A stretch of DNA of 64,000 bases, from positions 227,325,157-227,389,156 of the forward strand of contig NC_133661.1 of assembly GCF_037893015.1 (NCBI RefSeq). Reading direction: 5' to 3'. Made by a program: the position numbers and the translations under genes. Within the stretch, counting starts at the first letter, position 1; the number at the start of each line of letters is the position of its first letter. Below are positions 46,206-58,669 of this stretch, piece by piece. Under the pieces are notes generated by a model that worked only from the letters and a program-made list of their open reading frames with translations, made no database searches and was not told the origin of the DNA. The stretch is from Macrotis lagotis. Taxonomy: Eukaryota > Chordata > Mammalia > Peramelemorphia > Peramelidae.

Positions 46206-47060
46206 CTCCATTGTATTCAGATACTTCAGACTGACCACAAAGAGAAAAGACTCCTTCAGTACAATACTTGCTCACAACTGGCACAAAGCAAAAGTATGTT
46301 TGATTGGGGTGGAGGTATAGAATCCAAAACAATACAGGTTTATATAGAAAGCAAGAAATGCTCATATTCAGATCCTAGCCCGAGACACTGAGTATGATCC
46401 GACCACTATTTTCAAGACTGGTTGCACTTTTGCTCACATTGTGTCCTACCCCCTTACTCATTGACCACAGAGTTAGAAAATCTCTTGCTCTTTTGTTGCT
46501 ACTTTTAGGCTTTCTCTATTACTATCACTCAGTAAACTCCTCTTTGAGATCCATTCAAAACCATTCAAGATTCTGGTAGTTGCTATCTTCTGGGCTTCAG
46601 AACAGACCTTCATTTTGTGAGGAAATGATTATTTCTGACTTGTATTTAATAACCATTTATTGTATTAGGGCCACAGTTTTTCTCCTTTTCTAATTCTTTT
46701 TTCAGAAATTTATACATTGTGAGAAATCTCTCTCAAAATGTGCCCAGGCCAAGATCTCATCAAAGACAGTAAAAGAAATTCTCAGTTTGGTTTAATGAGT
46801 GAATTCCAGCTCATTGTGTTTATTTATACAGGTCTGGAAAATGTAGAAATTGGTAAGTCTCTTTGATCAAGATTTGGGTGATCCAAGTCAAGTTCCTCAT
46901 TATAATGGTAATACAACTCACCCTCTCATTGAAATATTTATTTTCTCCTTAATTGCTATTGAATGGGATGAAGTCTGAGATTTCTTCAGTAGAATATTAT
47001 AGATTAGAAATAGTTAAGCGGTGTGTTATGTCCCTTCTGCCCCTCCTCCCCATGACAAGC
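46206..47060. other. Intron, nothing recognised
   Basis: The two ~60-codon frames at 46394-46579 and 46953-47150 (the second running into a SINE) do not look real. Confidence 0.4.
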
Positions 47061-47076
47061 AATTTTATGTTACCTT

Positions 47077-47236
47077 TTTTTTTGTTTGTTTTAGGTTTTT
47101 GCAAGGCAAATGGGGTTAAGTGGCTTGCCCAAGGCCACATAGCTAGGTAATTATTAAGTGTCTGAGACAGGATTTGAACCCAGGTACTCCTGACTCCAGG
47201 GCTGGTGCTTTATCCACTGCGCCACCTAGCTGCCCC
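47077..47236 (-). mobile_element. WSINE1-type SINE, young
   Basis: Antisense, intact tail and body. Exact 16-bp target duplication AATTTTATGTTACCTT at 47061-47076 and 47237-47252. Body close to the shared consensus. Confidence 0.95.
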
Positions 47237-47252
47237 AATTTTATGTTACCTT

Positions 47253-47760
47253 GACCAGAATGTAAAGAGTAAACTGCCTCTATCTTATCTGGACTGAAGT
47301 CCAGATGGCTCTACATTTCTTGTCCTGGAGAGGGAGAACCTGTCTCAGTTTGAATTATATGCTTATTCTTTAGAGTAATTTATGCGTATAGATTGTGAAG
47401 ACCACATTCCTCACTAACGAGGATGGATCAGTTGGGGGGCGGATCTCACTTGGATAAATGGATCTTGGATTTCCTGCTCTTTCAGGATCCAGTTCTTGAG
47501 AATTGAATAAAACTTTTCTCTTCATACCTTGAGAAATCTAGTTTTATTTAAGCCAGAAAACTCATCCCACGCACTAACCAATTAGAGTTGATTGCACCCC
47601 CATGAATATCTGTTCCTAAAACAGTATATAAACTGAGCCCACTCCCATAAGGGGTCTTGGGTCTAAGAAAAATGGCCATCATTTTATTAGAATGCTGGTA
47701 TTATTAATAAAATGATTAAATTACCCAGAAATTATGTCTTTCAAAACATTTTAAATGTTA
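47253..47760 (+). mobile_element. LTR-like sequence(s)
   Basis: Two stretches with promoter-polyA order: GAATTGAATAAAACTTTTC at about 47501, and TATATAAACTGAGCCC at 47625 followed by TTAATAAAATG at 47704. They look like U3-R-U5 segments of one or two endogenous retroviral LTRs. No retroviral gene is seen and the borders are not clear. Confidence 0.3.
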
Positions 47761-47849
47761 CTTCCTCAGAAAGCTAAATGCCTGGCTCATACATACATAT
47801 TGAAACTTTGTTAAATACTGACTTTTCAGTTCCTTGCTCTCTCAATTTG

Positions 47850-48120
47850 CTTACAGTATCACCCTTTATATCTAAATCATGTACCCATTTTGACTTTATC
47901 TTGGCATGGGGTGAGTTATTGGTTTATGACTAATTTTTGCCATGTTGTTTTTATGTTTTTCCAGTAGTTTTTATTTCAGAAACTGGACTTTGAATTTATT
48001 AAACAATAGATTACAGTAAATTACTGTAGTCATTTACTACTATGTTTTGTGTACCTAATCTAGTCCACTGATCCTCCAATCTGTTTCTTAGTCAGACCAA
48101 ATAGCTTTGATGATTGAAAG
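47850..48120 (-). mobile_element. L1 LINE fragment, part A
   Basis: Antisense L1 ORF2 part (ATCTAAATCATGTACCCATT, TTTTCCAGTAGTTTTTATTT, CCACTGATCCTCCAATCTG) parallel to 14470-14930. Confidence 0.75.
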
Positions 48121-48124
48121 TTTC

Positions 48125-48360
48125 TAATATTGAATCTTTCAAACTTTAAAGAACAATTTATAGTATAATACTACACATTTTATTCTAAAAATTAATAAAA
48201 GTTACCCTGAATCAGACTCTTTTTATGAAGACAAAGCAAAAAAAGCTATAGATTAATACCACTATATAACATTATGGTTAAGTTGGATTTATGTAAGGGA
48301 TTCAAGTATAGTCAAACATTAGAGAAAAAAAATTACACAACTGTGTTAAAAAAACAAAAC
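48125..48360 (+). mobile_element. L1 LINE fragment, part B (inverted)
   Basis: Sense L1 ORF2 upstream of the RT FADD box: TAACATTATGGTTAAGTTGG, then GGGATTCAAGTATAGTCAAACATTAG. Its orientation is opposite to part A, and it maps to a more 5' portion. Confidence 0.6.
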
Positions 48361-48369
48361 ATCTAAAGC

Positions 48370-48995
48370 TGATGCAGGGAGTTATGGACATGGCAGATGT
48401 GATTAGGAACAAATTTTGTGGAAGGAAAAAGATTGTTTGGGAATACCTATCTGGGAAACTGTTGTTCAAAATGACTCCATTGAAGGATGGGAATAGCCTA
48501 GCCTTGCTCCCCTTTCCTCCAACTTCCAGTCTCTACCTACCTGACTTTGGCCAATGACGGGTGGACTTAGAGGTCAGGCACCTTGGGATAGGAAGGGCCA
48601 GTATGTAGCTTGCCTATTGAAGAACACCTGGAGTCAGGTGCCAGACCACTCCTCAAGAACCATTCTTATCCAATCTACTACAGAAGTGCATTTAAGTCAG
48701 GAAGAAAAGTGCTGGTCCACTTTTTCTGCTTTTCTTGACTCTACCTTCACCTTGCAAGGATGACTCTCTTTCTCTCTCTCTCTCTCTCTCTGTCTCTCTT
48801 TCTCTGAAATCTAGCTTAATCTTTTGTTATCCACATCTGTCCTCAAAGTGCATATTGCTTTTCCAGGAGGAGAAAAGGTTTTAATCTGTACGCTTTGTAG
48901 ACCTGTATAATAAACCTTAAGCAGTTTTAATCCCAGTCATATGTGTGAATTCATTCACTATTCAAGGCCTTTTAATCTTAAATTTGGTGACCCCA
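48370..48995 (+). mobile_element. LTR-like unit with PBS-like end
   Basis: Contains a (CT)n stretch (48766-48805), the signal ATAATAAACC at 48907 and a following TTTGGTGACCCCAAGCC at 48982, which resembles a retroviral primer-binding region after an LTR. No gag/pol frame follows. Start uncertain. Confidence 0.4.
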
Positions 48996-50313
48996 AGCCA
49001 CTGGCAATACTGGGAGACATGCCCTATCAAGAAGAGACAAGAGATCTGATAGTATTGTACAAGGATGACAGTCTTTGAGGAACAGTTTTGGTCAGAGATA
49101 TTGTGTGACTTTGATGGTTAGGTCACAAAGGAGATTAATGATTTTCCATATTCACTGTTTCTGCATAAAAGATCTACTTTTTCCCAGTTCAAGCACATTC
49201 ATTTTCATGAAATAGCTTTCACCTTAAGGTTTAGATGTAAATCCCAGAGGGAAAAAACTTCTTGTCTTAATCTATACTTTCTGTCAATTTTGTTTTAGCC
49301 TTATATTTCTAAGGTTTTTATACTTTTAGTATTTACAATATCAATGGAACAGACCACACAAAGGAAAATTAGAAATAATGAAATTCAATAGTTCAGTGTT
49401 TGATAAATCTGAAAGCATAAATTACTTATGAAAGTTTTCTTTATTCAATAAGAACTATAGGACAAACCAGAAAGAGATCTAGTAGAAATTAGGCTTAGAT
49501 TCCAGTCTTACCACCTGTCTGAGTCTGATACTCTTTAATTAATTATTTCTGATAAAAAATTGTTTTCTCAGCCTCTAATCAAGATTTGTAAGTCTAAATG
49601 TTAGCTTCTGTCCTCACAAGGTCTATGTCTCTCCATTATAAATCTGAAGGCATGCACTGTCTTTGTAAACAGCCTATTTCCCCCTCTAATTGTATCTGCA
49701 AGTTTGGGCTTTTACAGTTGTGAAAACAATCAAAGTAAGGACCAACCTGAGAAGGCAGGAAACTGGTCTTGTTAATCACTAAAAAAGACTGAATAAATTC
49801 TTAAACTTATGACATTTGGAAAGGGAGAAATCTCAATTTATATATGTCTAATTCCAATATATGTGTGATAACAAACATAAAATATCAAATCAGAAGTGGA
49901 ACCTGTAGTCCTGTTGCTAATTGGATTTTTTTCAGTTCTGACATAGAATAGATTTTATGGATGGGTTGCAGAATCATACAGTAATCAATGTCACCTTTAT
50001 ATACTAATGTGTAACCTGATTGGTTGACTGCCAAAATTTTACAATCTTTTGTGAGATTTCTATAAATATTACTTTTTTCATTCCTCTTGGTTGGTATCTT
50101 TAATGATACCATCCACCCCTGGGTTCAGTAAGAGCCTAGAGAATAAAACTTCATGGATAAAGATAACTTTTTGTTATTTCATTTTTAGCTTAGAAAATTA
50201 TGCCTAATACATCTTATTTTACAACAAATTTTAAATGGATATGTGACCTGAATCTTAACAATCTTACCATAAAAAAAATTAGAAGAGAAATGGTTCATAT
50301 ACCTGTCAAATGG
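48996..50313. other. Intron, possible retroviral leader relic, no gene
   Basis: Sequence after the PBS-like motif shows no retroviral protein. The 75-codon minus frame at 49885-50112 is not recognised. Confidence 0.35.
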
Positions 50314-50330
50314 ATAGGAGATGAATTCTT

Positions 50331-50493
50331 TTTTTTTTTAGTTTTTATTTAATTTTTTATTTATTTAAAGCAATGAGGTTAAGTGACCTGCCTAAGGTCA
50401 CACAGCTAGGTAATTATTAAGTATCTGAGGTTGAATTTGAACTCCTCCTGACTCCAGGGCTGGTGCTCTATCCACTGCGCCACCTAGCTGCCC
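50331..50493 (-). mobile_element. WSINE1-like SINE
   Basis: Antisense with a long T/AT-rich tail. Target duplication ATAGGAGATGAATTCTT (50314-50330) and ATAAGGGATGAATTCTT (50494-50510), two mismatches. Confidence 0.9.
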
Positions 50494-50554
50494 ATAAGGG
50501 ATGAATTCTTAACCAAACAAGAGCTAGAACAAATTGAAAAAGATAAAATAAATC

Positions 50555-50709
50555 TTTTTTTTTTTAGGTTTTTTTCAAGGCAAACGGGGTTAAGTGGTTT
50601 GCCCAAGGCCACACAGCTAGGTAATTATTAAATGTTTGAGACCGGATTTGAACCCAGGTATTCCTGATTCCAGGGCCAGTGCTTTATCCACTACGCCACC
50701 TAGCCAACC
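50555..50709 (-). mobile_element. WSINE1-type SINE
   Basis: Antisense. Probable target duplication AAAATAAATC / AAACTAAATC. Only about 60 bases from the previous SINE, same orientation. Confidence 0.9.
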
Positions 50710-50849
50710 CTAAACTAAATCATTTTGATTACAAAAAAAAAACCCAACCTGAAAGACTTCTACATAAAATTGAATATTCTCCCTCCTTCCCACTTCCCAC
50801 CAAGACAAAATCTTAGGTCCTGTATTCTCTTTTTAGATTATTTAATTAA

Positions 50850-50940
50850 CTCCTTGGGGATCCAAACATCATCTCTATGTGAATGATGCCCAGATCTATA
50901 TATCCAACATTAGACTTCTTCCTGAGTTATGATGATAAAA
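50850..50940 (+). mobile_element. L2 fragment
   Basis: GTGAATGATGCCCAGATCTA matches the L2 ADDAQI-coding segment; short. Confidence 0.6.
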
Positions 50941-53427
50941 CTTATTCCTGAAGAAGAGAAGAAAAAATTTATGTCCATTTCTGTGCCAAGAAAACTCCAT
51001 ATGTGATTAAGAAAAGTTGGACAAGACTGAACCCACTAGATATATATTACTCTGATAATACAGCCTTAATCATTTCTCCCATGTGAATTTTTGAAAAAAA
51101 GTTGCAATAATTCTGTTTACATGCACCATTCAGCTTTCCATTGCTCATTGGAAGTACCTTAACTTCAGTTCTGTAGAAGTTTTGGTATTATATTACATGT
51201 AACAACTCAATATCACCTAAAGAATACTGAAGTTTTTAAAAAATGGACCTTTGGTTCAGAGAGAAGATCTGAATCATTAAACAATCTGTGCACCTTCTAA
51301 AAGACAATCCAGCCCCCTTTTACCACCTGTTCAATTCTGGACCAAGTTAATTATCATTTTTAATATTTATTCTAGAATATGTATTGTAGGATGAGTGTTA
51401 TTGGTTGGTCATCCAACTACATATTCTAAACTGGACATTAGGTCTTTATCCTCTTGTTTCTACTTCTGTGGGTAATTAGTTGTATTCTTTTGGATAATTA
51501 TGGATCTCACTGAGGAGGTTCTTTGAATTAATAGAATCTTTAACTTAATAGAATCAGCACTCTAGGGAATTGGGTCATAGCATTATAGTGAATACCTCTT
51601 TCTTTGATTTGGACCTTGTAGTGGGCATTCTCCATAACATTTGGCCAGTATGTATTTGCTTCCTTTATATTTGGTATCAGACGGTCTTTGCACAAAGTTG
51701 TATTTGTTGATATGTCTTTCAAAGATTCTAATATGATGATGTCAACTTTGTGAACATAGAGCTTCTCTTTTTTCAGTCCATGAAGTAGCACTCTAAATTA
51801 GACAATCAGGAGGACTTATGAAGCCCACAGCTGCTTGACATAGTAGTGATCATTTGCCAATATACTTTAGCATTTGAATTTGGAGATGCTTGCAGCCACT
51901 AAAACCAGTTTTGAACCACTGAGAAAGAATTGTAAATGTTCGACTTTCTGGCTTAGCTAAAGATCAGTAGACAATCTGACTCTGGGGAAGGGTAAATAGT
52001 CATGAAACTGGGAGTCCTAGAAAAGATTATCTTTACCTAAAGGATTTACAAGTCCAAGTGCAGCTGGGCATGGAAAGTTTAAGGAAATTCAAGAATAGGG
52101 AATAAAAGGAAGTTTGGGTTTATGAAGTAACTTCTGAACTGAGGTAGAAATCATGGAGGACAAATCCCAAGCTCCCCCCATAAAGGCAGCAATCTTGATG
52201 ATTCTGTCAGAGATATAATTAGGTTAAGTGAACCATTGTTCTAACCCAATATGATAATTCTAACAGTTATATTTATTTTTATTAATAATTTACATTTACA
52301 GAGCATCTATAGTTTGCAAAGTGCTCTCTTCTCAACAACTCTGTCATGTTACCCAGTAAACATGTGGGTGGTACAACTGCCATTTCAGATGTAGAAATAG
52401 GTTGTGAGATAGGTCTGTGCTCAGTGGTCAGTTAGAAGTATCTGAGGTTCAAAACTAAGTCTCCTGACACCAAAACTATAAACTACACGTCACTCACTCC
52501 CATATGAGTGTATTTGTGTGTTTAAGAAAAACTAATTCTCCTAATGAAGTCTCCTTTCCTCATTAGAATGTAAGCTCCTTGATGATCAACTATGATGTAT
52601 GCAGCTGTGATGGATGCAGCAGTTCAGTGACTGATACCTGTTAATCCATATCCAGAAAACAAACTATGAATGTAAAAAAAGCATACTATGTTCACTTTAA
52701 AAAACTCATCTATTATACTTTTTCCTTTTTTAGCTTATGTTCCTCCCCACCCCCCTCAATTCTAATTCCTCTTTCATAACTTGACTAATTTGAAATTATA
52801 TTAAACCCAATTGTACAGGTACAACTTTTACCAGTTTGTTTACTGCCATGAGGATATGTGAAACTCATAAACTTGCAAATGGATGAATTTCAAAAACTAC
52901 CTTTGCACGTAATTTGAAAAATTAAATGAAATTTCAGTAAAGTTAAGTGACTTTTCTAAGGTCACACAGCTAAAAAAAAAGAATATAAACCCTTGAGGTA
53001 AAACACTGTTTTCTCTATGCAAGTATTTTATATTTTCCAGCCCTTAGCACAATGTCTGGATCAGAGTAAGTCCTTAATAAATGTTTGTTGAATTGGATTT
53101 GAAAGAACAAAAGTTATCAATTAACACAATTAACATTTTGTACAGAAAAACCCATATACAAAATATAATCAAGGGAAAGAACATTAAAGAAGACAGAACT
53201 GAGTTAACTCTCTTTAATCACTTACAGCTTTGCTAATCCACAGAGCCAAGCTTATCCTGTTAGAACACGGCAGTTTCTCAAACTTCAAGTGATATTCGAA
53301 ATCAGTGTACTCATTTGCTTCCTCTCAAGATAAAGCTAGTACTCACTCCTTGGTTAATTATGAAGGATTTTTTTTTAATCTTTATCAATTTCTTGAGAAT
53401 GGACATGATGAGGGGATTGGAAGTTTT
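50941..53427. other. Intron, mostly unassigned; MIR and L2 relics
   Basis: MIR-like antisense at 52265-52480 (TTTGCAAAGTGCTCTCTTCT), with a sister region at 56165-56470. An L2 3' tail lies at 53030-53100 (AGCACAATGTCTGGATCAG, TTAATAAATGTTTGTTGAAT). The frame at 51540-51791 is not recognised. Confidence 0.5.
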
Positions 53428-53625
53428 TGTTGTCTGGTTTTAGTCACATCTGACTCTTCATGATCTTATTGGGTTTATTTGTTTGTTGCTGTGGTTCTTG
53501 TTTTGATTTTGGCAAAAATACTGGAGTGCTTTGCCATTTCCTTCTTCAACTCATTTTATGGATGAAGAACTAAGGCAGAATTAAGGCCAGATTTGAACTT
53601 AGGCTGACTCTAGCCTCTGAATTTG
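53428..53625 (-). mobile_element. MAR1-type SINE, partly deleted
   Basis: RTE-like tail (TAGTCACATCTGACTCTTCA), a GT/T-rich expansion at 53470-53505, then GGCAAAAATACTGGAGTGC and CTCATTTTATGGATGAAG. Confidence 0.8.
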
Positions 53626-54179
53626 AACTTTACTGCCGCAAGTCACCAAGAATCGATGCCCCAGTCCTCCAAATAAGGGGCTAAATCAAACTGGTTTAGC
53701 CTATTTCCATTTTGGAAACTTTGGTCAGTAAATTATTCTACCAACAGGAAATTTTTAGGGCACTGGCATCCTGTAAATTCATGCAAGTGCTAAAACCAGA
53801 GTTCTTAATTTTCAATTTTACTGTCTCTTTGCCCCCATTAGCTACTGATACAGAGCATAAAAAAAAATTTCCAAATCTCCCAAATAGAAAGGAGCCAATT
53901 AATTTAGTTTCTTTCTAGTTTGGGGCATTGTCAACAGTCAGTAAATGAAGATCAAGAAGAGTTTAGGATTCAGGTTCTGGCTGTTGCCCATTCCCGACAC
54001 CTAAACTAAACCCCCAGTCACTCTTGGACATAACTCCAGGCCTGGTCACCCCTCCCCATTCCCCATCAGTACTCAGCCCAGGGTTGTAACCATACTGACC
54101 ATACTTTCCTCACAGCATTGTATTAAATATCTGGATGCCCTGCTCCCAGAGTCAAAGATTCTCAGTTGGGGGAAACCCC
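53626..54179. other. Intron, nothing recognised
   Basis: 68-codon frame at 53712-53918 without similarity. The stretch 53990-54130 is C-richer but shows no exon. Confidence 0.4.
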
Positions 54180-55080
54180 AGAGTTAATCTAGTATAAGCC
54201 TGAACTGAAGCATGAACTTCCCTTTACCACTTTCTCTTGGAGAATATTGAGTGAGAGAGAACCTACTCTCTGTGAGCTTCTCTCTGGCCTACATTCCTTT
54301 TTTGAATGGCTCTACTTGGTAGGAAATTCCATTTGAAATTTGCCTTTCTGTAATTTCTACCTGTGTTCTTTCCTTTGTAGTCTTAGAGAATAAATCCATT
54401 CTCTGTTCTAGCTGATAACCTTTTAGGTACTGAAGAAAGTGAGGGTGGCCTTCCCTAGTCACATTTACCTCCATTGTAAATATCCTCAGCTCCTTCTGAT
54501 TTCTAGTTTGCTCAACATCCTGCTTGGGAATCTTCTTTTCTGCCAAGGGTCATTTGAATATTTATATCATCCGTCTACTATATTTGGTCAAACATTTAAT
54601 TCACTCCTAAAAAACTTCTAGATTTATTGAATTTCAAGTCCTGTTTGTGGTTGCTATAGCAGCACCAGAACAAATGATTTCATGGGCCTTACATGACCCT
54701 TAGAACAGATGTTCCCTGTCCCTGTTCCAGCAGCATTATAGTTTACCAAGGCCTCTTCCAAAATATGATATTTAGAATTAGCTACTCTATTGCCCATGTG
54801 GTCTGAATTGAGCAGAATCCAGAAGAGTGATCACATCCCAAGCCTCTTCATCCTAGATCCTGCACTTATGTTCATGCAGTGCAATATTGTACTAGGATTT
54901 GGTTTGGTTTGGTTATGAAAGTCAGTTACATTGACCCACTCTGAGCTTGTTGTTCATTAAAATCTCCAGGACCTTCTCATAAGAACTGTTCTTGGTTTTG
55001 TTCTTGGAATTTCAGGTTCTGTTTGTTTTGATTCCAGTCTCCTGGGTAGATCACACCCTGAAACTTTCATTGACCATTGG
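54180..55080 (-). mobile_element. CR1/L3-clade LINE, 3' part
   Basis: Antisense order as in the 34.6-39.1 kb copy but further toward the 3' end of the element: GTACTGAAGAAAGTGAGGGT, ATGTGGTCTGAATTGAGCAG, TTGACCCACTCTGAGCTTG, CATTAAAATCTCCAGGACC. A G11 run at 55097-55107 follows. Confidence 0.65.
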
Positions 55081-57260
55081 ACTATCTTCTTCTAAAGGGG
55101 GGGGGGGGTCAACAGTATATAATCTATGAGAAGAAAAAGCAAACATAAGTTCCATCAACTGTACTAACTCATAATCAAAATAAATCTCTTAACTTGAAAT
55201 GATAGGGCCCCTGGCCACTGTCTTCCTTCTGCTATTTCTTTCAAAGACTACAACATCCAATAAATCAAGAGGATGTAAATATAGCAAGTGGGGAATAGCT
55301 GTCTGATCTGGGGCTTGAGAGATGATGGGGTACAATCAGAGAACAACAAAGTACTTGTTTGTACTCAGAAAAATCTGGGTTCTAATTCTAGCTCTTCTTC
55401 ACTACCTATTTGACCTTAGATGAGACATTTACCCTATGTAGGGCAGCTTCCTTACCAATAAATTCAGGGCAGGACTAGACAAAATGTCCTCTTTGACCTC
55501 ATCTAGTTCTAAATCTATGATACTTTTTTAGTTAGGGTAGCTCTCTTACCTTGGGTGTCATTCCCTAACCTTGTGTTTGTGAAGGTAAATTTATTCTGTT
55601 GATAATAGAGGAAATAGGCAAAGTGAAGGAAAAAAGAGGGGGTTTTCCAAATGACTCCCATCACTTGCCTCTTAATCAACTCTGTAATTCTAGATGGAGA
55701 TGAGAGCATAGAGATAGAAAAGTATTGATTCAGGGTACCAGAAAAACTAGCTGTAGAGACAGAATAGGAATGATATAGTGAATGCTGAACCTTCAAGTTT
55801 ACTGAATCTCCTCCAGGGCCCTGCAGAAGGCATAGTCTTTGATGTGATTGTGGTCATAAATAATATTAGGGGTCAAGGGTGGGCTAAAGAGAAGGGATAT
55901 AGTCCCTAAAATTTAATGCTAAGAATTAAGTCAACATTCAAGATTCACAGTGACACCTCTCAGAGAGTACAAATGATGGAAGAAAGGAGGAGTTTGGAGG
56001 ACTGAGGTCTAGAGTTCCCATTCCCATCCTTATTAGACATTAAAGCTAAGGGATGTGCAAAAGCAGCCAATGAAGGGAAATTGGAGCAATGGGGTAAATG
56101 TTGAACCCTCTGAAGTAGACATCTTGGTAGGGAAGGGCAAATCCTATGCTCTTTGTCCCTGGTAATAGTATCAAAGACATAATTAGAGTGAAAGGACCCT
56201 TAGTATAACCTAAGAAAACTAATCAAATATTCTGACATCTGTACAATAATAATAATAATTTACACATTTATACATCACCATTTCTTAGAGTTTGCAAAAT
56301 AATTTCCTTATAACAACCCTATCAAGTTAGTGACACAAATCATATAAATACCCATTTTACAGGGAAAGAAATAGGTTCTGGGAATAAAAGTAGCCTGCCC
56401 ATGAACACACAGCTAGTAAGTGTCTGAGCTAAGATTCAAATTCAGGGCTCCTATTCTGAAAGTCTAAGTCTGTTCTTTACACTTTGCTGTTGTATGTGTG
56501 TCTATGTGTATGTATGAATGTGTGTACATGAATGGTACTCTTAGTGGCATTGACAATCAGGATACAAGCTACCTATCTAAACTTATTACTCATAATTTTC
56601 TTAATTCTCTATAATCCAGAGGAACTTGTCTTAGTGATTATCACACAGGCCACTGTATCTCCTATGTAGACACCTTTGTACAGGCTGACCAGATAATTAG
56701 AATACTCTACTTCCTCAACACTGTTTCTTAAAATCTTTGATTTCCTTCAACAATTGTCCAAGACTTTTCTCATAGTGCTTTCCCACTCAAAATCACCTAG
56801 TATCTATTTTGTAGACATGTATGCATATTAACACCTTCAATAAAACCCTCCTTCAAGGCAGGAATATTTCACTTTTTCTTTATTTTCTCAGATCCTGACA
56901 CATTTGAAAGTCATGGCATCGCCTTCTGGGTGACCTGGTATCAGGAAAACTAGCTGTAGAGACAGAATAGGATTGACAGAGTGAATGCTGAATGAAGGCA
57001 TAGTAGCTGTTTAAAAATGCTTCTTGATAGTTTTGTTAATGTATCTGTCCTCTTTAGGCAAATAATGAATGGCAGGTAGGGCACAAATCTTGAATTCAGG
57101 AAGGTCTGTGTTTGCATGCCGCATCACTTAGTATTTGCTTTTATTTATTTCTTTATTATTTATTTATTAGCTATTGTTAAAATATAATGATTACTATTAG
57201 TTTTTATAACCATTTTCCTAGTCAAAGGTTGATGAATTTTCTTAGCTAATTGTGAGGAAT
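55081..57260. other. Intron, relics and short repeats, no gene
   Basis: MIR sense at about 55340-55530 (TTCTAATTCTAGCTCTTC, AGGGCAGCTTCCTTACC), MIR antisense 56255-56470 (TACCCATTTTACAGGGAAAG), and a repeated ~60-base block at 55733-55795 and 56936-56995. The minus frame at 55515-55796 (93 codons) is unrecognised. Confidence 0.5.
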
Positions 57261-57435
57261 AGAATGAGTCCTCCTTAAACCTTGTAAGGAAGACTTGTCC
57301 TGCCCTCCTTAATTCAGAAAAGAATGCGTCCTTAAACTTTGAAAGGAAGACTTGTCCTACTCTCTTTCATTCCTTTATAATTTGAAATGAAAATCTTATC
57401 TTTCACCCCTTAAATCAAGAAAGAATCTAACTTTG
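57261..57435 (+). repeat. ~60-bp minisatellite, about three decaying units
   Basis: Units start AGAATGAGTCC at 57261 and AGAATGCGTCC at 57321; both contain GGAAGACTTGTCCT. A third, more diverged unit runs from about 57378. Confidence 0.7.
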
Positions 57436-57447
57436 GACATCAAAAAC

Positions 57448-57477
57448 TATATAGATATAGATATAGATATCTATCTA

Positions 57478-57543
<66 letters not shown>
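57448..57543 (+). repeat. (GATA)n/(CTAT)n microsatellite
   Basis: GATATA units switch to about 18 CTAT units by 57543. The switch makes a local palindrome near 57464-57480. Confidence 0.95.
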
Positions 57544-58430
57544 CATACCCTGCCCTCCCAGTACTGTCTCTCTAGGAAAATAGCTTTGTAGAAGGATCTT
57601 TTCTTGAGATCAAATAATAGAATGGTCTTCAGGCAAGTTTAAGGTTTTGTCTACTCTTGTTAATATATTCTGTTTTCCCTCCCCATATTGCTTGTATCAA
57701 TTTTCTGATGCCCTCAGCTCCAGGAGATCATTCTAAGATGATCTCTATTACCTAATGTGATAGGGAAATCTCAGAGACAAAAATTTTTGTGTCTAATCTA
57801 TTTTTCATTTTTGTTGTTATGTTATTTTAACTCTGTTTTAAGGTTCTCAGTTTTAGGTCAACACTATGTAATTATTATGAGCAAGTCATTTAGACTCTTG
57901 ACTAACACTTCTATTTTATAAAATGAAGTAAGATTCAGGGAACTCTCCCTGTTTCTACTTTTAAACCATCTGAGATAAGATGAAGCCATTAAGACTCAAT
58001 AGATATCTAAAATAAATCAGCTTATCTGATCACTGCCCTTTTGTGGATCTGGGATACTCTGAGGAGGGACTGAGGGAAGCAACAGTGATCCTGTCCAGGA
58101 ACAGACTCAGCCTCCTCATTCAGGCAAGGGATCCAAGTCTTAGCCTAGGATCAGAATTAAAGGTAAGAACATGGAAGAGAGTAGGATGTTGAAAATATGC
58201 TGGGACTCATCTTGAATATTTTCTGATACTTCTTATATCACATTCTCTAATATCTCCTATCCTAAGAGAATGAGGAGGAAGATAAGGAAGAGATACAGAT
58301 GGTATATATCAATATTTTTAATTAAAAAATAAGAAATTAACCAAATAAGAAAGTAGACTGGAAAAAGAGGGATGCACATAAACTATGAATCTTTATTATG
58401 AACAGCTTACTTTTTAAAAAAAAGTTTGTA
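57544..58430. other. Intron, nothing recognised
   Basis: No repeat or exon identified on either strand. Confidence 0.4.
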
Positions 58431-58592
58431 GGGCGGCTGGGTGGCGCAGTGAATAGAGCACTGGCCCTGGAGTCAGGAGTACCTTAGTTCAAATCCAGCC
58501 TCAGACACTTAATAATTACCTAACTGTGTGGCCTTGGGCAAGCCACTTAACCCCATTGCCTTGCAAAAACCTAAAAAAATAAAAAAAATAGG
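58431..58592 (+). mobile_element. WSINE1-type SINE
   Basis: Sense copy, head GGGCGGCTGGGTGGCGCAGT, A-rich tail. Likely target duplication AAAAAAGTTTGTA before and AAAAAATGTTTATA after. Confidence 0.9.
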
Positions 58593-58669
58593 AAAAAATG
58601 TTTATAATCAATTCAATACTGATGTGCAGGGAAAAAGATGAAGAGAATTGTGAATGTAACAGAAAGAAT

